Origin: CAYOKT01 sp964404605
GTDB lineage: Bacteria > Electryoneota > Electryoneia > Electryoneales > Electryoneaceae
Assembly: GCA_964404605.1 (NCBI GenBank)
Contig: CAYOKT010000020.1
Coordinates: 1-38,709 of the forward strand
DNA length: 38,709 bases
Direction: 5' to 3'
Part shown: one piece after another, positions 1 through 6,150 of the stretch
Numbering within the stretch: the stretch's first letter is position 1
How the letters are laid out: each line of letters starts with the position of its first letter
Notes under the pieces: model-generated
Databases searched by the model: none
Told to the model about the DNA's origin: nothing
The model's input: the letters and a program-made list of their open reading frames with translations, nothing else
Position numbers and translations under genes: made by a program

Positions 1-129
1 AGAGAAACGGCAGGGAGGAACGCTAAATAGTTCGAGCGCCTCGGGAAATTGGGGGCAACAGGAAGGAATACTCCGCGCCTTGAGCCTGGCCGAAGGAGCC
101 GCGGAAGCCGCGCATCTCGCGGGCGGGAA

Positions 130-1353
130 TCAGGCGTCCACCAGCTTCGTCCGCTCGCCCTCCGAACGGGCGATGACCACCGCGCCGCAGGAGTCGGACC
201 AGACGTTCACCGTGGTCCGCAGCATGTCGAGGATACGGTCGGTGACCATGATCAGCCCGATGCCCTCAAGGGGCAGTCCGACCGCCTTCAGGATGATCGC
301 GATGGCGATCAGGGAGGCCATCGGCACCCCCGCGACCCCGATGGAGGTCAGCAGGGCGGTGAAGACGATGACCCACTGCTGGAAGAAGGACAACTCGATG
401 CCGTACACCTGGGCGATGAACATCGCGACGACGCATTCATAGAGAGCGGTGCCGTCCATGTTGATCGTCGCGCCGAGGGGGAGGACGAAGGAGGAGGTCC
501 GGTTCGAGACCCCGGAGTTCTCCTCGACGCACTTCATCGTCAGCGGCAGGGTGGCGTTCGAGGAGGCGGTTGAAAAAGCTGTCAGCAGCGCTTCGACCAT
601 CGCCCGCGCATGACGGGTGGGACGGGGCACCCGGCCGACGAACCGGAGGATCAGCGGCAGGGTGACCAGCGCATGGAAGAGCAGCGCCGCGAGCACGACG
701 AGGGTGAACTTGAACAGCGAAAGGAAAGCGGAAAAGCCGGTGCTCGACACGATGTCGGCGATGAGCCCGAAAATCCCCACGGGGGCGAACCAGATGACGA
801 AACGGGTCATCCGCATCATGACATCGAAGAGACTCTCGAACAGGTCGGTGATGAACACCCGGCCCTTCTCCGGCAAGCGGGTGGCGAACCAGCCGAAGAG
901 GATGCTGAAGAAGATGACCGCCAGCATGTCGCCCTGGGCCATCGCGCGGATGGGGTTCTCGGGGATCATCCGCAGGAGGATCTTCCACACGGCGCCGGTT
1001 TCGGCCTCCGCGAGGTTCGGCGCGGCGGCCAGGTGCAGCTCCGCCCCCACGCCCGGCTTGACGAGGTTGACGAGGAGCAGGCCGACGAGGATGGCGAGGG
1101 TGCTGGTGACGAGGTAGTAGAGCAGGGTTTTCGCGCCGATGCGGCCCAGGCGCCGCGTGTCCCCCACCCCGAGAACCCCGGAAGTGATCGAGGCGACGAT
1201 CAGGGGGACGATGATCATCTTCAGCAGGCGGAGGAAGATCTGCCCCATCGGACGCGCGATCACCTGTACCGGCTCCCCGATGACCAACCCCGCCAGGACA
1301 CCGAGGACGATTGCGAGAAAAATCCAGGCGGTCAGGGAAATCCGTTTCAGCAT
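130..1353 (-). CDS. Dicarboxylate/amino acid:cation symporter (DAACS family)
   Basis: Encodes a 407-residue polytopic inner-membrane carrier. The family imports C4-dicarboxylates or acidic amino acids together with H+ or Na+. Family motifs seen: the serine-rich re-entrant loop STASSNATLP at about residues 261-270, NMDGTA at 298-303, the GVAGVP loop at 339-344, and the substrate-site helix DRILDMLRTTVNV at 372-384. After that helix most relatives have GD; here it is WSDSCGAVV. The start at 1353 is preferred over the in-frame ATG six codons upstream because a GGGGGAAG ribosome-binding site lies just before it. Whether the substrate is glutamate, aspartate or dicarboxylate cannot be decided from sequence. 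It lies downstream of the GlmU-like gene on the same strand with a 64-nt gap. Confidence 0.93.
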   Translation of the reverse strand: MLKRISLTAWIFLAIVLGVLAGLVIGEPVQVIARPMGQIFLRLLKMIIVPLIVASITSGVLGVGDTRRLGRIGAKTLLYYLVTSTLAILVGLLLVNLVKPGVGAELHLAAAPNLAEAETGAVWKILLRMIPENPIRAMAQGDMLAVIFFSILFGWFATRLPEKGRVFITDLFESLFDVMMRMTRFVIWFAPVGIFGLIADIVSSTGFSAFLSLFKFTLVVLAALLFHALVTLPLILRFVGRVPRPTRHARAMVEALLTAFSTASSNATLPLTMKCVEENSGVSNRTSSFVLPLGATINMDGTALYECVVAMFIAQVYGIELSFFQQWVIVFTALLTSIGVAGVPMASLIAIAIILKAVGLPLEGIGLIMVTDRILDMLRTTVNVWSDSCGAVVIARSEGERTKLVDA

Positions 1354-1417
1354 GATGCTTCCCCCGTGCATGGCCTCCGGCGACGGGCGAGGCTCCGCGG
1401 AGGCCGGTCGGGCCGTG

Positions 1418-2692
1418 CTACACCCACCCCGCGATGGCCTCCCGGTGAACCTCGCGAAGAAGGTCGGACATCGCCGGGGACAGCTCCATCTCCCTCCGGG
1501 CCATCACCGCGCGGGCGGCTTGCAGGAACCGGTCGAAGTCGTACAGTTCGAAGCCCTCCGCCCCGCCCCAGCGAAACGCGCCGATGGTTTTCGGCGGAAA
1601 CCCGGCGCCGAAGATGTTCGACCCCACCCCGATCACCGTGCCGGTGTTCAGCATGGTGTTGATCCCGGTCTTGACATGGTCACCGATGAGGGAACCGAAA
1701 AAGGTCCGGCCGGTGTCGATGGATTCCCCCTCGAGGGTGATGCTGACCGGGGAATAGTTATTCTTCAAGTCGCTGTTGTTCGTGTCGGCGCCGAGATTGA
1801 CCCACTCGCCGAGGAGGGCATGACCCAGGAACCCCTCGTGCTGCTTGTTCGAGTACCCCTGGAAGAGACAACCTTCTACCTCTCCGGCCAACTTGCAGAC
1901 GGGTCCGACGGTCAGGGGGCCGTAGAGCTTCGCATGCACCTTCACCAGGGTGTCCATCCCGATCGCCGCCGGACCGCGGATCACGGCGCCCGGGAGAACC
2001 CGCACGCCGTCCGCGAGGAGAATCGGCCCGGTGGAGGCATCGAGGACCGCCCCGGGGCTGACGACCGCCCCCGCGGCGACGTAAATATTCTGCTCTTCCA
2101 CGAGGATGGAGCGGAAGTCCACCTCGCCGTTGACCTCGCCCGCGCCGAAGCGTTCGAGATCCGCCTCGATCGCCCCGCCTTGCAGATCGAGCAGATCCCA
2201 GGGCCACCAGACGAGCGCTCCCTCGGATTCGATAACCCGCAGCGGCTTGGCGCTCTTTCGCCTCTTCCAGAGGTTCAGCAGGGCCTGCGCCGTGTAGTCG
2301 GCCGGGTCGAACGCGGGCCGTGTCAGCAGTTCGGAAGCGACACGAACCGGGAGGCGGGCGGCGACGATATCCGGCCCGTCCGTCCACACGGCGTGGGGAT
2401 ACTTCGGATCCAACGCCTCACGGGGCAGGTGGTCCGCCGCCCGGCCGTTCACCAGGACGACATCCCCGCGCGCCGGGAGCTGCAGGGCGACTTCGCCATA
2501 CTCCTCGCGGAGGAGGGGTTTCAGGTCCACCCGGGGCAGGTATATGTCCGGGGAACGGTCCATCGCCCTGCTGATCGCGCCCTCGAGGGTATCCATCCCC
2601 AGCCGGAGACGCCAGACGGGACGCAGTGTGGTCAGGGGACCGAACCGCCGCCATCCCGGATCCTCGAAGAGAACCATGGGTATCGAAGTCAT
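1418..2692 (-). CDS. GlmU-like sugar nucleotidyltransferase / left-handed beta-helix acyltransferase
   Basis: 424 residues. The N-terminal part (MVLFEDPGWRRFGPLTTLRPV) resembles the sugar nucleotidyltransferase domain of the alternative bacterial GlmU family. From about residue 190 on there are hexapeptide-type repeats of a left-handed beta-helix (AAGAVVSPGAVLDAS, then GVRVLPGAVI), with NLGADTNNSDLKNNY and NTGTVIGVGSNIFG near the end. The family is thought to make UDP-GlcNAc from glucosamine-1-phosphate for peptidoglycan and LPS, replacing canonical GlmU. The reading frame extends upstream to 2863, but that stretch is low-complexity and the family N-terminus begins at 2692, so 2692 is taken as start; the ribosome-binding site there is weak (GGGA). 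The exact sugar is not proven by sequence. Confidence 0.82.
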   Translation of the reverse strand: MTSIPMVLFEDPGWRRFGPLTTLRPVWRLRLGMDTLEGAISRAMDRSPDIYLPRVDLKPLLREEYGEVALQLPARGDVVLVNGRAADHLPREALDPKYPHAVWTDGPDIVAARLPVRVASELLTRPAFDPADYTAQALLNLWKRRKSAKPLRVIESEGALVWWPWDLLDLQGGAIEADLERFGAGEVNGEVDFRSILVEEQNIYVAAGAVVSPGAVLDASTGPILLADGVRVLPGAVIRGPAAIGMDTLVKVHAKLYGPLTVGPVCKLAGEVEGCLFQGYSNKQHEGFLGHALLGEWVNLGADTNNSDLKNNYSPVSITLEGESIDTGRTFFGSLIGDHVKTGINTMLNTGTVIGVGSNIFGAGFPPKTIGAFRWGGAEGFELYDFDRFLQAARAVMARREMELSPAMSDLLREVHREAIAGWV

Positions 2693-2866
2693 GGAACATC
2701 CCGTGCTGATTTGGTGGCAAAGGTACGGTTCACGCCGTGGAGAGCCAAGCGAGGGAAGAGGGCTTGCGGACTTCAAGTTCCGGGAGCCCGCGGTCCCGGG
2801 TGGCGGATGACCCCCTCCCACCCGCCGGAATGGAGCCCGGTGAACTCGTTTCTCGACTCTCAAACC

Positions 2867-2895
2867 TTGACTACGTACATTGGAATCAATAGACT
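2867..2895 (+). promoter_or_regulatory. Sigma70-type promoter for the HU-like/SelW operon
   Basis: A -35 box TTGACT (2867-2872) and a -10 box TAGACT (2890-2895) are separated by exactly 17 nt. They lie 43 nt upstream of the HU-like start codon, facing it. This is the best consensus-like promoter in the window. It would also drive the SelW gene that follows 25 nt after the HU-like gene. Confidence 0.55.
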
Positions 2896-2938
2896 ATCGC
2901 CGACCCGGAGAGAGCCGACCGCGAGAAAGGGAATCACC

Positions 2939-3292
2939 ATGAGTCACCGGCCGAAGACCTACATCAAACGTGACGTGGTAGAGATGACCGCGCAGAACAC
3001 CGGCCTCGACCCGAAGGTGGTAGCCCCCATCGTCGACGCGACCTTCTCCTCGCTGCGTGAGATGATTATCAACACGCCGGGCGAATGCCGGATCGAAATC
3101 CGGGACTTTGGTGTCCTGCAGGTCAAGTTCACCGCCCCGAAACCGAAGGCTCGCAACCCGCGCAAACCGGGCGAGGAGATTTTCATCCCGGCCCGCCGGA
3201 AGACACATTTCCGCCCCGGCCGGAAGATCAAGGAAGCGCTGCAGATTCCGCTGGACGAACTCGAAAAACGCAACAAGGCCGCCGGCCGTTAA
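2939..3292 (+). CDS. HU/IHF-family DNA-binding protein
   Basis: 117 residues, slightly longer than the usual 90-100. Family features: N-terminal helical dimerisation region (TYIKRDVVEMTAQNTGL), the DFGVLQV turn before the beta arm, and the arm/C-terminal signature NPRKPGEEIFIPARRK followed by THFRPGRKIKEAL. About 15 extra charged residues (DELEKRNKAAGR) extend the C-terminus. HU proteins bend and compact DNA as dimers. ATG at 2939 is preceded by AAAGGGA at proper spacing. The SelW-type selenoprotein starts 25 nt after its stop, so both are probably on one transcript. Whether it is HU-like or IHF-like is not resolved. Confidence 0.9.
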   Translation: MSHRPKTYIKRDVVEMTAQNTGLDPKVVAPIVDATFSSLREMIINTPGECRIEIRDFGVLQVKFTAPKPKARNPRKPGEEIFIPARRKTHFRPGRKIKEALQIPLDELEKRNKAAGR

Positions 3293-3317
3293 TCCACGAA
3301 ACAGGGAGAACGGCGAG

Positions 3318-3539
3318 ATGCTGTTCAAGATCGAATACTGCGTGGTTTGAAACTACTATCCGCGTGCCGCCAGTCTGGCGGACCAGTTGAAGCAGCGATA
3401 CCCCGGCTGCGAAGTCGAGTTCATCAAGGGAAGCAACGGCATCTTCGATGTCTATGCCGATGGCAAACTCCTCTTTTCCAAGCACTCGGCGGGCCGCTTC
3501 CCGGAAACGGAAGAGATCTTCGCCGCCATAGACCGGTGA
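3318..3539 (+). CDS. SelW-like (Rdx family) selenoprotein with CVVU redox motif
   Basis: Read through the in-frame TGA at 3348-3350 as selenocysteine, this gives 73 residues starting MLFKIEYCVVU, with Cys8 and Sec11 forming the CxxU motif of the Rdx/SelW thioredoxin-like fold. The following NYYPRAASLADQL matches the family helix after the redox site, and GIFDVYADGKLLFSKHSAG corresponds to the family's conserved FEV..dG.liySk..sGrfP segment. Standard gene calling stops after ten codons. The start has AGGGAG nine nucleotides upstream; the true stop is TGA at 3537. A SECIS-like stem-loop follows the Sec codon and a terminator follows the gene. The family acts in thiol redox control; the partner is unknown. 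A nonsense-mutated pseudogene is unlikely because the frame stays intact and family-like to its end. Confidence 0.88.
3348..3388 (+). promoter_or_regulatory. Putative bacterial SECIS element and Sec codon (SelW gene)
   Basis: The Sec UGA is 3348-3350. Downstream, CCGCCA (3367-3372) pairs perfectly with TGGCGG (3376-3381) around a 3-nt loop GTC whose first base is G. The loop begins 22 nt after the UGA. A second short pairing, AACT (3351-3354) with AGTT (3385-3388), could close the base. This fits the known bacterial SECIS model: small apical loop, G in the first two loop positions, 16-37 nt from UGA. It lies inside the coding region and would recruit SelB with Sec-tRNA. Confidence 0.8.
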
Positions 3540-3563
3540 GAACCTGCCGGAGCGCTGTCTTTC

Positions 3564-3597
3564 CGCCGGCCGTCCCGACAACGACCGGCGCTTTTTT
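3564..3597 (+). terminator. Rho-independent terminator after the SelW gene
   Basis: CGCCGGCCG (3564-3572) pairs with CGACCGGCG (3582-3590) with one mismatch around a 9-nt loop. It is followed by C and six T residues (3592-3597). It lies 25 nt after the selenoprotein stop, so it closes the HU-like/SelW unit and supports 3537-3539, not the inner TGA, as the real end. Confidence 0.8.
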
Positions 3598-3650
3598 CTC
3601 CACCCCCGGGCCGGCTTCCCCAGCCCGCCGGGAAACGGGGAGAGGATGAG

Positions 3651-4106
3651 ATGGCGAATGTCCCGACCCACCTCGTCTGCCCGCATTGCGGCAAGGAGAT
3701 CCGCCGCTACCGCAACCCCTTCCCCACGGTGGATGTGATCATCCGTTACAAGCGGGGGATCGTCCTGATCGAGAGGAAGAACCCGCCGCCCGGCTGGGCG
3801 ATCCCCGGGGGCTTCATCGATTACGGGGAGTCCGCCGAGGAGGCGGCCGTGCGCGAGATGCGCGAGGAGACCGGGCTGGAGCTGGAAGGGCTGCGGCTGT
3901 TCACCGTGCGCTCGGACCCCGATCGCGATCCGCGGTTCCACACCGTGACCATCGTCTTCACCGCGCGGGGAGCCGGACGGTTGCACGCGGGGGATGACGC
4001 CGCCCGCGCCCGGGTGTTCCCCCTGGACCGTCTTCCCGAAACCATCGCATTCGACCACCGGGAGGTGCTGGAGCTCTACCGGCAGCACCGCCCCGACAGG
4101 ATCTGA
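3651..4106 (+). CDS. Nudix hydrolase with N-terminal zinc-ribbon-like motif
   Basis: 151 residues. A perfect Nudix box GX5EX7REUXEEXGU is present: GFIDYGE, then SAEEAAV, then REMREETGL. The N-terminus has CPHCGKEIRRYRNPFPTVDVI, a Cys-x-x-Cys plus RNPxPTVDVI pattern seen in ADP-ribose pyrophosphatase-like Nudix enzymes. These cleave nucleoside diphosphates linked to another moiety; ADP-ribose, NADH or an oxidised nucleotide are possible substrates, not determined. The ATG follows GGGGAGAGGATGAG. It lies after the SelW terminator, so it is probably transcribed on its own, although the redox setting may be meaningful. Confidence 0.9.
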   Translation: MANVPTHLVCPHCGKEIRRYRNPFPTVDVIIRYKRGIVLIERKNPPPGWAIPGGFIDYGESAEEAAVREMREETGLELEGLRLFTVRSDPDRDPRFHTVTIVFTARGAGRLHAGDDAARARVFPLDRLPETIAFDHREVLELYRQHRPDRI

Positions 4107-4156
4107 ACCGCTCCCGCACCCCGCCCGAAGCAAAGCGAACGCCCGACAAAAGTCGT

Positions 4157-4202
4157 GGGTGGCCCGGGGACTTCAGTTCCGGGTTTCACAAGGATTTCCT
4201 TG
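4157..4202 (+). repeat. Dispersed two-hairpin intergenic repeat, copy A
   Basis: Begins GGGTGGCCCGGGGACTTCAG, continues TTCCGGGTTTCA, then a second small hairpin CAAGGA-tt-TCCTTG. It shares the first part with copies at 7841-7890 (reverse) and 19121-19174. The element lies between two convergent genes. Confidence 0.65.
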
Positions 4203-4234
4203 ATGAACGCAACATTCTCCCGAAACGGCATAAG

Positions 4235-4264
4235 ACGAACGCCCGACAGGAGCCGGGCGTTCGT
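4235..4264. terminator. Strong hairpin between convergent Nudix and peroxiredoxin genes
   Basis: ACGAACGCCCG (4235-4245) and CGGGCGTTCGT (4254-4264) form an 11-bp perfect stem with an 8-nt loop. Read on the minus strand it follows the Cys-peroxiredoxin stop by about 48 nt and is trailed by a short TCTTAT run. It is probably a bidirectional terminator, with a weak T tract on both sides. Confidence 0.5.
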
Positions 4265-4311
4265 GCGTTATACCGTCCCGGACCGGGGAGCCCCGGCCGT
4301 ACGGGTACAGT

Positions 4312-4905
4312 TCACTCGCTGAACACATCGCAGACGTGACCGACCATCTCGAGGGACTTGTCGAAGGTCTTGCCGCCCTCTTCCCAGTCGCCCGGTACGG
4401 CCTCGTTCTCATGGGCGCGGGCATACTGGTAGGCGCGGATCTGGCGCAGCAGCTCCTTCGAACTCCGGCCGACACCGGCCGAGGTGATCATCACCGACTG
4501 GAGCACGCCGTCCGGGTCGATGAGGAACGCGCCACGGCCATCGAGGCCCGCTTCCGCGTCGAAGACCCCGTACAGGGTGCCGATCTCGCCGCCCTTGTCC
4601 CAGAGCATCGGGAAGGGAAGACCGCCCTCGACCATCTTCGACAGCTCGACCTCGTTCCACATTTTATGGACGAAGTGGGTGTCCGTGCTGGCCGAGAGGA
4701 CGACCACGTCACGCTCGGTCATCTCCTGGTAGTGCCTCGCCAGGGAGACGAGTTCCGTCGGGCAGACGAAGGTGAAGTCCGCCGGGTAGAAGAAGAGCAC
4801 CACCCACTTGCCCGCGTAGTCGCCCAGTCTGACCTGGTCGAATCCACCATCCTTATACGCCATCGCCTCGAAGTCCGGGGCCTTTTTCCCAACCTGTACA
4901 GCCAT
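4312..4905 (-). CDS. Peroxiredoxin (AhpC/Prx family), cysteine form
   Basis: 197 residues. It reduces H2O2 and organic peroxides through the peroxidatic Cys48 in FTFVCPTEL. The family's resolving-cysteine motif VCP is replaced by EAVPGDW; the only late cysteine is Cys192 in GHVCDVFSE. It is thus either a 1-Cys enzyme or uses an unusual C-terminal resolving cysteine. The ATG at 4905 has a strong GGAGGAG site upstream; the frame stays open well upstream but without family similarity. It is a clear paralogue of the selenocysteine peroxiredoxin transcribed divergently 393 nt away (shared ELSKMVEGG and LLRQ-RA-Q segments). A TATACT hexamer at 4997-5002 (minus) could be its -10 box, but no good -35 is visible. 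Confidence 0.93.
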   Translation of the reverse strand: MAVQVGKKAPDFEAMAYKDGGFDQVRLGDYAGKWVVLFFYPADFTFVCPTELVSLARHYQEMTERDVVVLSASTDTHFVHKMWNEVELSKMVEGGLPFPMLWDKGGEIGTLYGVFDAEAGLDGRGAFLIDPDGVLQSVMITSAGVGRSSKELLRQIRAYQYARAHENEAVPGDWEEGGKTFDKSLEMVGHVCDVFSE

Positions 4906-5298
4906 TGTCTCCTCCAGCAGTTCGCTCATCCATAGGTCATGATTCCCCGGGCACCTTCCGAAAAGTGGTCGGAGCGGGGAAGATCTCGTCGGGCATAGTA
5001 TACCAAGGAACACCCTTTCCCCGCACCATCCTCGCCCTTTTTGCGAGAGACTCGCAGTAAGGGATCTCCCTTTTCTGGATGTAGCCTCGCAGGGAACGTG
5101 GGGTACGCATGGAAACCGGAGGAGCACCTTGCGGCGATTACAGTGCCCCACTACCTTTTCCCTGGAAGGCATGGAGGGAGGGCGCAGATGAAGGAAAACA
5201 CCGAGGGTTGTGTGAAACCGGCCCGGGGTGTCATCGTTCCGGCGGAAGAGAGGCCCGGAACCGGCGATGTCCCCCGGGAACAGAAGGGAGGTGCACGG
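4906..5298. other. Divergent intergenic region between the two peroxiredoxin genes
   Basis: No supported gene. It holds two adjacent small hairpins, TGCGAG-aga-CTCGCA (5042-5056) and AAGGGA-tc-TCCCTT followed by TT (5059-5074), and a GTATAC palindrome near 4998-5003. It must contain the promoters of both peroxiredoxin genes, possibly with shared peroxide-responsive control; no known operator consensus was recognised. Confidence 0.5.
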
Positions 5299-5907
5299 AT
5301 GATGACCGCGAAACCCGGCCATCCCGCCCCGGATTTCGAAGCCAACGGAATCCTGAACGGGGAGGCGCGGCAGTTCAAACTCTCCGACTACCGGGGAAAA
5401 TGGGTGGTTCTCTGCTTCTACCCGGGCGACTTCACCTTCGTTTGACCTACCGAACTGACGGCGGTCGCCGTCAAATACGATGAGTTGAAATCCCTCAACG
5501 TGGAAGTGTTGAGTGTCAGCACCGACAGCCACTTCAGCCACAAGGTGTGGCAGGAGAGCGAGCTGTCGAAGATGGTCGAGGGCGGTGTGCCCTACCCGAT
5601 GCTCGCCGATCCGAACGGCAAGATCGGGGAGGCTTACGGCGTGTACGAGGAAGAGGCCGGGGTGGACATCCGCGGCCGCTTCATCATCGACCCGGACGGC
5701 GTGGTCCGCGCGATGGAGGTGCTGACGCCGGAGGTGGGGCGCAATGTCAACGAGTTGCTGCGCCAGGTCCGGGCCTTCCAGCATGTGACCACCACCGGGG
5801 AGGTGACCCCCTCCGGCTGGACGCCCGGCCGCCCGACCCTGAAGCCGGGCATCGGTCTCGCCGGCAACGTGTGGAAGGAATGGAAGGTGGAGAACGCCTT
5901 CGATTGA
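5299..5907 (+). CDS. Selenocysteine peroxiredoxin (PrxU-type)
   Basis: Read through the in-frame TGA at 5443-5445 as selenocysteine, this is a 202-residue peroxiredoxin. Sec49 sits in DFTFVUPTEL, exactly where the peroxidatic Cys lies in the neighbouring paralogue (FTFVCPTEL). The TGA is followed by 153 more in-frame codons of full family similarity (SVSTDSHFSHKVWQESEL, then RGRFIIDPDGVVRAMEV). The resolving-Cys motif VCP is replaced by EVTPSGW; the only Cys is Cys39 in VVLCFYP. ATG at 5299 follows AGGGAGG at good spacing; a second ATG is adjacent. PrxU enzymes with Sec at this position are known from anaerobes such as Eubacterium acidaminophilum. A normal gene caller would report two fragments or a pseudogene. 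Confidence 0.9.
5443..5473 (+). promoter_or_regulatory. Putative bacterial SECIS element and Sec codon (PrxU gene)
   Basis: The Sec UGA is 5443-5445. TGACGGC (5456-5462) pairs perfectly over 7 bp with GCCGTCA (5467-5473) around a GGTC loop, so G occupies the first two loop positions. The loop begins 17 nt after the UGA, inside the 16-37 nt range expected of bacterial SECIS elements. It also encodes residues of the PTELTAVAVK segment. Confidence 0.82.
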
Positions 5908-5998
5908 GCCGCTGGTATCACGGGATGAGGTGGACTGCCGGAGTCGCTGGGAACGGGGCGTTCGCCGCGGCGAAGCCGGGTGAACAGGAATCCCCAGG

Positions 5999-6057
5999 GT
6001 CAGCCCGGGTTACGCCAAAAGGCTACGCCGCGGCAGGCAACCCGGGCAACGTCTGAC
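5999..6057. repeat. Inverted-repeat element after the PrxU gene
   Basis: GCCCGGGTT (6003-6011) and AACCCGGGC (6039-6047) are 9-bp perfect arms, with outer GTCAG (5999-6003) and CTGAC (6053-6057) also complementary. The spacer has GGCTACGCCGCGGCAGG. It resembles a dispersed extragenic palindrome rather than a gene. Only one copy is in this window. Confidence 0.45.
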
Positions 6058-6073
6058 AGGGCCTCACGACGCA

Positions 6074-6099
6074 GGGGCACGGCGCGCCGTGCCCCTTTT
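6074..6099 (+). terminator. Rho-independent terminator downstream of PrxU
   Basis: GGGGCACGGCG (6074-6084) and CGCCGTGCCCC (6085-6095) form a perfect palindrome (the tip must open to make the loop), followed by TTTT and C. It lies about 170 nt after the PrxU stop and may also block read-through toward the convergent carboxyltransferase gene. Confidence 0.8.
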
Positions 6100-6150
6100 C
6101 TTATCTGTTCCACCCAAGGTGTGAAAAGCCGATCCACGCGGACCGGTTGC

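Noticed and set aside
1372..1405. Terminator between the GlmU-like and symporter genes
   Set aside because: GGCCTCCG and CGGAGGCC pair, but the loop is 18 nt and no T run follows on either strand.
610..1662. Long plus-strand frames opposite the symporter and GlmU-like genes
   Set aside because: They are charged, low-complexity antisense shadows that are common in GC-rich DNA; the minus-strand frames carry recognisable families.
3348..5445. Alternative genetic code in which TGA encodes Trp or Gly
   Set aside because: Many other genes in the window end in TGA and use TGG for Trp. Only two TGA codons are read through, both at redox-active positions with a SECIS-like stem.
5299..5907. PrxU as a frameshifted or nonsense pseudogene
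   Set aside because: The frame is intact and conserved on both sides of the TGA, no other disruption exists, and the TGA replaces the catalytic Cys exactly.
5999..6057. tRNA-like or small RNA gene
   Set aside because: Only two nested arms pair and no cloverleaf or CCA-type end is present; it looks like an extragenic palindrome.
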